This document shows positions 56,601 to 64,000 of a DNA stretch of 64,000 bases, piece by piece (within the stretch, counting starts at the first letter, position 1; every line of letters starts with the position of its first letter). Position numbers and translations under genes: made by a program. Below the pieces are notes generated by a model. The model saw nothing but the letters and a program-made list of their open reading frames with translations, made no database searches and was not told the DNA's origin. The DNA is from Luidia sarsii (Eukaryota > Echinodermata > Asteroidea > Paxillosida > Luidiidae), in the NCBI GenBank assembly GCA_949987565.1, contig OX465115.1, positions 15,251,242 to 15,315,241 of the forward strand, given 5' to 3'.

Positions 56601-56759
56601 GGGCACGAGGTCTATCAATCCATGCGGCGCTATTGGAAACACGCAGGGAAATTGAGAACACGATTATTGCAATCGTGATTTGGAAAAAAATCACAAAAAC
56701 GCACAAAAACATGAACGGTAATGAAATGACAAGGATAATAATAATTTATATCCATTTTC

Positions 56760-57250
56760 AACGACGAGGGAGTGAGAGAAATAGGAAGGTGATGTGAGAG
56801 GGAGGGGGAAGAGGAGGAGTGAGAGAGGGATAGAGAGAGAGGGAGGAGAGAGAGTGGGGTTAGAGAGAGGGAGAGAGAGAGGGTGAGGGATAGAGGAGAG
56901 ATAGAGAGAGGGGGAAAGAGAGGGAGAGAGGGGAGAGATAGAGAGAGGGGAGAGAGGGAGAGGGGAACGGAGCCTGGAGAGAGGGAGAGGAATAGAGAGG
57001 GGGACAGAGAGAGAGAGAGTGAGAGAGAGGGAGACAGAGAGGGAGAGAGGAGAGATAGAGAGAGGGGAGAGAGGGAGAGGGGAACGGAGCCTGGAGAGGG
57101 AATAGAGAGAGAGACAGACAGAGAGAGAGGGAGAGAGGGGGGAGATAGAGAGACAGAGAGAGGGGGAGGGAGAAAAAATCTCATAATTACACCATGTTTC
57201 ATTATTGCTTGCCAAGACCCGGCACCGGGTTCCACCCCACCCATTGAATA
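56760..57250 (-). repeat. GA-rich microsatellite plus conserved 70-bp block
   Basis: GGGAGAGAGAG tract followed by ATAATTACACCATGTTTCAT ... GACCCGGCACCGGGTTCCA. The same block and microsatellite order recurs at 60,410-60,680, so this is probably a dispersed element with a CT-rich 3' end on the minus strand. Confidence 0.7.
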
Positions 57251-57493
57251 AGCACCCTTGACCATAACAATGTCCATTGTTATCCATGGTTTGTCTCGTA
57301 CGACAGCGGGCAAAATTGCAAAACCTCCCAGTTCATAATTACCTCGATGGAGACAAAAAAAAGAGAGCAGAAATTCATCGTGATCATTCTTGCATCGCTT
57401 AAACACATCACTAACAGGCATATTTTGAGGCACATCGTTGATGCATGTCATGCAGTAGTTAGGGGTTATCTCGTAAAACTCTGTTTCCCTTCA

Positions 57494-57837
57494 AGCCCCT
57501 ATATACACAACATTGGTGGAGGTCAAAGAATAGCAACCATACGTTGTCTGATCCAGCATATGCATGAAATAGCACACCTGAGAAAATTTCAGCTCAATCC
57601 GCTTCATTTTGTTTCGCGAAAATGCAGCATTCAAGCCGTACTGTTCCGAAAAATAGTTTAGATCTCGGTGACACGTAAACTATTTCTTTTACTCATTTCT
57701 CCCAAAATACAACATTTTAGGCAGAAATATTTCAGTGAGAGGTTTCTACTATAACCATCTTCAAACTGTATAAGTTTCATTTAAATATTTATGTGAATAT
57801 TTCTGTTTTTCGATCTTACCAATGTTGTGTAGGGGCT
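57494..57837 (-). mobile_element. AGCCCCTACACAACATTGG MITE, copy 2 (inverted)
   Basis: Ends AGCCCCTATATACACAACAT and ACCAATGTTGTGTAGGGGCT, followed by TTAA. Interior is the reverse complement of 63,522-63,887. Confidence 0.85.
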
Positions 57838-58013
57838 TTAACGTCTTTACGGACCTGAATACATAATCGCCCTTTCTTATTCATATAACAATGCTATAAT
57901 TATGGACTGAGGCTAATCATATTTTACAGAAATACCTCGTAAGGTTTTCATATTTGTCTATATACTAGTAAAATAAACACAGTATTTTAAACTATTTTTT
58001 ATATAAAAATGGC

Positions 58014-58247
58014 CCTTTACGAATCAATGGATTATGCTCGGGCTCAGGCTTCGTCTCCATCTGACAAAACCTGAAAATCCAGGTTGTGGTTTGTTTCCGA
58101 ATTTGAAGGTTTGTATGCTTGATATAGGTACAGGGTATTCACCAAGAAACTGGGGCCAAACGCTTGTTTTAGATGCCTGTGATGTAATAACGAGTAAGAT
58201 AAATATGACCTAGCCTAAGCCCGAGCCTAAGCCTTCATTTCGTAAAC
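58014..58247. mobile_element. GGCTTAGGC-type MITE, copy 2
   Basis: GCTCGGGCTCAGGCTTCGTC ... GCCCGAGCCTAAGCCTTCAT; about 230 bp, matching 54,711. Confidence 0.85.
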
Positions 58248-58735
58248 AGCATAGATAAGCCCTATTATGAATGGTCGGGTCATCGACTTTGCAATTCTAG
58301 TACGCGCACCCTTTGCATGGTTCCCAGACTCCCCACCTAGCCGCATTTGACGGAATAACAAACTATTTAGGCATACCGTGTACGCCACATAGATACAGTT
58401 CCTATTATATCTATGGTACGCCATACCCTGCTTGCCGAACAAAATACGGTGAACGGGTCGCCATGGCAACACCCCACGCAATTGAAATGGGTGAAAGTAA
58501 ACCATAAACCGTATTCTATATTTAGCTAGCTGTCATGAACGTTACACGGATCTACTCATCATAGTACAATACCGATTTTGAGGTTGGCATTGAAACCCCT
58601 GGCATCGGGTGTTTGTAATATTGTTATCATATTCATATCATATTTGAAATTAGAATAAGAATTCCCTCTAGAACAAAAATAGATCAAACAAGTCTTAGTT
58701 AATGATATGCAAACATGTTGCTAACCACTTTTAGG

Positions 58736-58852
58736 TTGAAATGACCAAAATGCAGCCCCTGACGTTTCGATCCTAGCAGGACCTTTCTCAAAGGCAGAAT
58801 CAGTTACTGCCTTTGAGAAAGATCCTGCTAGGATCGAAACGTCAGACCTTCT
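58736..58852. mobile_element. Hammerhead-like foldback pair
   Basis: Arms CTGACGTTTCGATCCTAGCA and TGCTAGGATCGAAACGTCAG around a 10-bp spacer. Confidence 0.8.
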
Positions 58853-59154
58853 ACATTAATGATGGTTATATAAATCAACGAACATCATTAAATTTGGTAT
58901 TCTTAATGCACGTATATATTTAGTTGTCTGAGCACAGCGTGCCTTGTGGTTGTACTTTTTATCAATATTTGATGTTTACTTTAATCATGCTATAATATTA
59001 TGATTAATTCTTCGATTCTTATTTGCATATCATATCTTCGAAGCATGATCATGCTTGTAATTCATATTGATATTGCTTAAAAAAAATTGCCATTTAACAA
59101 AATTTCCCAGTAATTTTTCCTTCATTTTACTTTGATATTGATAATTATTGTGAT

Positions 59155-59330
59155 ATACAAAAATGTTGCAAACTGCTTACTGACTAAAATTACCAAAATG
59201 CAAATCTTAAAATTTAGTGGGCCTGACGTTTCGATCCTAGCAGGACCTTTCTCAAAGGCAGAGAAAGACTCTGCCTTTGAGAAAGGTCCTGCTAGGATCG
59301 AAACGTCAGGCCCACTAAATTTTAAGACAT
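59155..59330. mobile_element. Hammerhead-like foldback, perfect 59-bp arms
   Basis: Arms 59205-59263 and 59269-59327 are exact inverted copies around a 5-bp spacer. The tail block TGTTGCAAACTGCTTACTGA precedes the left arm. Confidence 0.92.
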
Positions 59331-59809
59331 TAATATTGTGTTACATTGAATTATTTGAACAGAAACAAAATAATTTTGAGCGTTCCCCAAACAACGATCG
59401 TACACAGAGAAGCGTCTCATGTGCACGGGGAAAAATCGTCACAAAACATTTCATGTGGTTGTCTTGATACTATTATGTACGGCTTGTAGACTTGAGAAAG
59501 TATTCAGAGGCCGTGACGTTTCGAGCAGGGGCTAATTTCATGGAGTTACTTAAGCACCAAAATCTGCTCAAGCACAAATTTCATGATTCTTAAGATCAAC
59601 TTCGCGACTCAAATTTCACTTTTGTTTCATACAAAGAAAAGGAGGGTGGAATACAAGTCCAAAGCAACTTACCACACTCAACAATTGGGTCTGTATATTC
59701 TATATTTTATAAACAGAAATGTATAAGCTTAGAGTGATTCTCTACTGTGAAAAATAAATGAATGAATGAATGAAAGACTTTTCATGCTAAAACAGATTTT
59801 TACGCTTAA

Positions 59810-59832
59810 AGGCCCTACACAACATTGGTAAG
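59810..59832 (+). mobile_element. AGCCCCTACACAACATTGG MITE, end fragment (copy 3)
   Basis: TTAA then AGGCCCTACACAACATTGGT. The rest of the element is absent and replaced by the GGGGA array. Confidence 0.75.
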
Positions 59833-59833
59833 A

Positions 59834-60067
59834 GGGGAGGGGAGGGGAGGGGAGGGGAGGGGAGGGGAGGGGAGGGGAGGGGAGGGGAGGGGAGGGGAGG
59901 GGAGGGGAGGGGAGGGGAGGGGAGGGGAGGGGAGGGGAGGGGAGGGGAGGGGAGGGGAGGGGAGGGGAGGGGAGGGGAGGGGAGGGGAGGGGAGGGGAGG
60001 GGAGGGGAGGGGAGGGGAGGGGAGGGGAGGGGAGGGGAGGGGAGGGGAGGGGAGGGGAGGGGAGGGG
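59834..60067. repeat. Near-perfect (GGGGA)n array, about 47 units
   Basis: Uninterrupted AGGGGAGGGG pentamers on the plus strand, followed by GGAC and GAAC tetramers. Strong G-quadruplex potential by sequence. Confidence 0.97.
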
Positions 60068-60404
60068 AACGGGAACGGACGGACGGACGGACGAACGAAC
60101 AAACAGAAACAAATGAGACGTGTTGGCGTTTGCCAGTTTCCATAACAACATCTTGATGGATGAGCAACATCATAGAGAATGTTTCATGACCAAATTAACT
60201 GCACCTCGGCACATGCTGGTTGACACGAACATGCATGCTGACGTAGTCATGCTGTCAATAACCGTCTCACCCTCCTCCCGATCAGCGAGGTCTGCTGCAT
60301 CGGAGTCAAAGTGACCGCCACCGAGGACCGATGGAGGCGGAGCGAACTAAACTGACGAACCCAGGATATTGTCATGTGATGTTACCATGGTTACGCCCCT
60401 CTCT

Positions 60405-60680
60405 TGAGAGAGAGAGAGAGAGGAAAGAGAGGGGAGGGGGGAGAGAGGGAGTAGAGAGGGAGAGAGAGAGGGGGGAGGGGGAGAGAGAGGGGGGCGGAAA
60501 GAGAGAGGGGCGGAGAGAGAGAGGGAGAGTGAGATATAGAGAGGGAAAGAGAGAGGCAGAGAGGCAGAGAGGCAGAGAGGCAGAGCTAGAGGGGGGGGGC
60601 AGGGAGAAAAAAAAATTATAATCATAATTACACCATGTTTCATTATTGCTCACCAAGACCCGGCACCGGGTTCCAGTCGT
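60405..60680 (-). repeat. GA-rich microsatellite plus conserved 70-bp block, copy 2
   Basis: Same order as 56,760-57,250: GA-rich tract, ATAATTACACCATGTTTCAT, then GACCCGGCACCGGGTTCCA. Confidence 0.7.
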
Positions 60681-60995
60681 TTGTATTGTGGCGCTGCTCA
60701 ATAGGGTGAATAACAGGACATACAATGAACGGCTGCTAAAAACTATACGCAAAAATTACAGCGAGTCGTGTCGTCAGTCGACCGAAGAACATTCTGGTCG
60801 ATTATTCTTCAACTCGAAAAAAGATCATTGGAAAAAAAAATTGAGCAGAAACAAAATGAACAACGAGCCGTTGGTTATGCAGTTCCCTGATGGCCTATTT
60901 GTGGGAAATTGCCCCCTTTTTTTGGGGGGGGGGGTTGTGAACGCTACCGTCAACCCTTTTTTGGTCAAGAACGTAAAAACCAATGCAAGGAATAA

Positions 60996-61367
60996 AGGCC
61001 CAATACAACATTGGAAAGATCGGAACACATCGATGTCCACAGATTTTCTTTATAATTTACACAGTTTGTAGATGGTCATGATAGAATCCTCATGTTCAAA
61101 TCTTACGGTCTGGGATGCTGTATTTCTCGAGAATTCCTCACTCAAACATCGACAAAATTAATAGTTCATTACTCGCGAGTAATAAACTATTTCTTACACT
61201 ACAGAACGGTGCAAAAACCGTGACGGTTTTTTGCCTTTTTCTACTTTCTCAGATCACCATTTGAGCTAAAACCTTCGCAGGATTTCTTTTTGGAATGTGT
61301 CATGGTTTAACGTACAAACTGTGGCAATCTTTTGACCTTTAGGCCTACTGATGTTGCATATAGGGCC
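60996..61367 (+). mobile_element. AGCCCCTACACAACATTGG MITE, diverged copy 4
   Basis: AGGCCCAATACAACATTGGA ... TGATGTTGCATATAGGGCCT. The interior is weakly similar to the other copies. Confidence 0.6.
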
Positions 61368-61779
61368 TTTTAAAACAAATCTAAAACAAATGTACAACGA
61401 TTTAAAGCAAAATGCTCGTGTCCCTTGCATCTTTAATGGAAAGTAATTACATGTATGTACAAAAAATATAGGTATGAACATTCTGAGCTTTACAAATCAG
61501 AGCACGACTTTAAAAAGTCAAATTTATTTTTTACAAATAATTCTTTGAAAAAAAATCGGAAACCAATATAAACATTGCAGTAAAATACACACTTGTACTT
61601 GAGCTGCCTCAAAAAAAGACAACCGAAAAAAGAAGGAAAAATTTAAGTCCACCGAAAGGAATGTACCAGTTTCTGAAATAAAAAAAACCCAACCCTGCTC
61701 CTCTCCTAAGTCACCTCATTAGGTTGATTCATACCTTTTGATTAATTACGTTTAAGAACAAAAAATTGTAAATCTGTTG

Positions 61780-61935
61780 CTAACTGCTTACCAACCCGTT
61801 GGACCTGTGATAAAATGCAAAATTGTAGTTAGCGGTCTGACGTTTGGATCCTAGCGGGACCTTCATTTAGCCTCTGATGAAGATCCTGCTAGGATCGAAA
61901 CGTTAGGCCACTAACTACAATTTTGCAATGACTTT
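61780..61935. mobile_element. Hammerhead-like foldback with an intact CTGATGA ... GAAA core
   Basis: The right arm reads CTGATGA (61874-61880), a GATCCT/AGGATC stem, GAAA (61897-61900) and then CGTTA. The left arm is its diverged complement. Outer TGTAGTTAG sequences also pair. Confidence 0.75.
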
Positions 61936-62084
61936 TATAACATGAGCCCGATATTCCGAACCATTTTGAAAAAGCCAATGTGCACATTAATGTGCGCGAG
62001 CAATAGGTCTGCCAGATGCTCTGTAGCGAACTACAAGATTGCGCGGATGCGTTTGGTAACATGGTATACGCACTCATTTCTGTA

Positions 62085-62380
62085 TCCTTGTGCATGGAGA
62101 CATTGCTTTGTTCTTGTGCACTAAATAACCGAACGAGAAACGATGTTTTAAACATGCTCCCATTTCAGCCACTTTCACTTTCCTGGGTAGAAATTTGAAC
62201 CGTATGTCCCTTACATATAACACCTCAATTTGTGTCGGATTCTTACCAACACAAATATCCCGTTTTTTTTAGTTATTTCCAAATACCAGTTTCGTGAAAA
62301 CCTTGCGGAGACCGATGCACCTTTACAATTTCCATGTGGAGACCTATTCATACGTATTGGACTAGGTCTCCACAAGGCAC
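62085..62380. mobile_element. MITE with CTTGTGGAGAC terminal inverted repeats, copy 2
   Basis: Starts ATCCTTGTGCATGGAGACAT and ends GGTCTCCACAAGG; matches 33,600-33,900. Confidence 0.75.
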
Positions 62381-62954
62381 TAGATTCGCACCCAGCAGTG
62401 TACCATTGGGAACTGTACGTGGCCACACAGAGGACTTTTCCGTGCCCAGTCAAACATCACGGAATCATCTGAACCGTGTTATTGAAACGACCAAGGACTT
62501 GGTATCGTCTCCAGATCGTAACCAATCATGCAGCGACGGCCTTTCACCTCATAAAAAAACAATGCCTTAATGAGACTGACATGGAGACATAAGCCTCGTC
62601 TTACATCCAATGCCATACTATTCAGCTGAACGATTCCAGATCGAAAACAAGAAAGTCTTTAAAAACCCCACAGATTACTATGATGCATAAGACTGATACA
62701 ACTCCCGAACCTTGACCCCACTGAGGGTTTGTGGTTGCTATGCAGCAATCACGTGATATAGCAAGGGGCCAATAAAAAGGGTTTCTCTTTTAAGCCTCGG
62801 TTTCGGGCTCATTTTGTTTGTCTGGCATCCTTAAAAAAAAAACTAAACCCGGCAACGACTAGATAACGCCTGGCCGTCTGGGACTAAAACAGTACTTTCG
62901 TGTGACCTCTCTCCCCTCCCCTCTTGTTTTGAGAGAAAAAAATCCTCCACATAG

Positions 62955-63177
62955 GCCGTTTACGAAATGAAGGCTTAGGCTCAGGCTTCGTCTCCGTCTG
63001 ACAAAACCTAAAAATCCAGGTTGTGGTTTGTTTCAAAATTTGAAGGTTTGCTGGCTTGATAGGTACAGGGTATTCACCAAGAAACTGGGGCCAAATGCTT
63101 GTTTTTTTTTAGATGCCTGTGATTTCATAACGAGTAAGATGAATATGACCGAAGCCTAAGCCCGAGCCTAAGCCTTT
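62955..63177. mobile_element. GGCTTAGGC-type MITE, copy 3
   Basis: CGTTTACGAAATGAAGGCTT ... AAGCCCGAGCCTAAGCCTTT. About 220 bp. Confidence 0.85.
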
Positions 63178-63521
63178 CCAACACTTTCCATTGTTCAGTC
63201 ACATTTTTAAAGAAAAAAAATCTGGCCCAAAATAAACCTCTGACAATTGGTCCTGGCTTTCCAAAAATAAATCCATATAATTAAAATATTAATAAAGATA
63301 CAACGATTAAAATAAAACCAACTTTTAAAATTGATATTTGGCTTCTGTGTTCTGAGTTTACAGCAAATACCATTTGCACTTTTCCTCATTTTTTGGTTAG
63401 GCATTTCGGGACTATTCTTTGCTAAAAAGGCTTTTAATCTGCTCAGAAAAAAGAAAGAAAGTGAGAATGGTTTGAAGGAAATACATTTCACACATAAAGA
63501 TACACATTCTGATTCTGTTAA

Positions 63522-63887
63522 AGCCCCTACACAACATTGGTAAGATCGAAAAACAGAAATGTTCACAGATTTACATGAAACTTATACAGTTTGAAGATGG
63601 TTATAGTAGAAACCTTGCACTGAAATATTTCAGCCTAAATGTTGTAAATTGGAGAAAAGAGTAAAAGAAATCGTTTACTTCTCACCGAGATCTTAACTAT
63701 TTTTCGGAACAGTACGGCATTGAATGCTGCATTTTTGCGAAAGAAATGAAGCGGTTTTCATGATTTTCTCGAGACTCTGTTGGCGGATTGAGCTGAAATT
63801 TTCACAGGTGTGCTATTTCATGCATATGTTGGATCAGACAACGTATGGATGCTATTCTTAGACCTCGACCAATGTTGTGTAGGGGCT
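63522..63887 (+). mobile_element. AGCCCCTACACAACATTGG MITE, complete copy 5
   Basis: A 366-bp element with ends AGCCCCTACACAACATTGGT and its inverted copy. It is flanked by TTAA (63518-63521) and TGAA (63888-63891), consistent with a piggyBac-type TTAA site with one later mutation. Confidence 0.85.
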
Positions 63888-64000
63888 TGAAGTCACGATA
63901 TGAAATCATGGTTGGATACGGGTGTTAAATATCATTTACTTTGTTTTCTTTTAATTAATTTTGGTTCCCTTTCTTTCTTAATGGCTTGGTTTGGGCCAGC

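Noticed and set aside
59729..60173. PSPPLPSPPLP-type frames
   Set aside because: Translations of the GGGGA pentamer array.

Overview
The window is animal nuclear DNA. It shows spliced genes with GT-AG introns, a metazoan-type cytoplasmic tyrosine kinase, and a very dense load of microsatellites, minisatellites, SINE-like units, small inverted-repeat transposons and a Penelope-like retroelement. The abundance of palindromic TACATG simple sequence and the Penelope-type element suggest a marine invertebrate, perhaps a deuterostome such as a lancelet, echinoderm or hemichordate. The exact lineage cannot be fixed from the sequence alone.

Region 1-32,400 (minus strand) holds an ACK/TNK2-type non-receptor tyrosine kinase gene. 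Twelve coding exons join with matching codon phases into 1,410 codons: N-terminal SAM-like domain, kinase domain, SH3, CRIB-like motif, and a very long Ser/Pro-rich tail. The last exon, expected to carry the UBA domain, is not visible and probably lies left of the window. Introns hold minisatellites and microsatellites that often abut exon boundaries, plus many small mobile elements. Intron 2 (about 10 kb) contains a piggyBac-like MITE, a non-LTR reverse-transcriptase relic and a tandem duplication.

Region 32,400-50,000 has no recognisable coding gene. It is dominated by TACATG palindromic simple sequence (33.5-38.2, 40.6-41.5 and 45.2-47.3 kb). It also carries a hAT-like element with a perfect 8-bp target duplication and a possible TATA-less promoter near 49.57 kb, which could serve the kinase gene through a long first intron.

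Region 50,116-51,927 is a 5'-truncated Penelope-like element with a GIY-YIG endonuclease ORF, long inverted ends and a 13-bp target duplication. Its termini carry a hammerhead-ribozyme-like motif that recurs, usually as inverted pairs, about twenty times across the window.

Region 52,646-55,366 (plus strand) is a complete three-exon gene for a small secreted protein with a PAN/apple-like domain followed by a Methyltransf_FA (farnesoic acid O-methyltransferase-like) domain. The remaining 55.4-64 kb is a field of MITEs, including a TTAA-flanked family with five copies, and simple repeats.

The most unusual signals are a repeat family at 10.1-10.35 kb and 30.46-31.0 kb that combines a hammerhead-like core with a histone-mRNA-type 3' stem-loop, and the hammerhead-like foldback family with a perfect 59-bp-arm palindrome at 59.2 kb.
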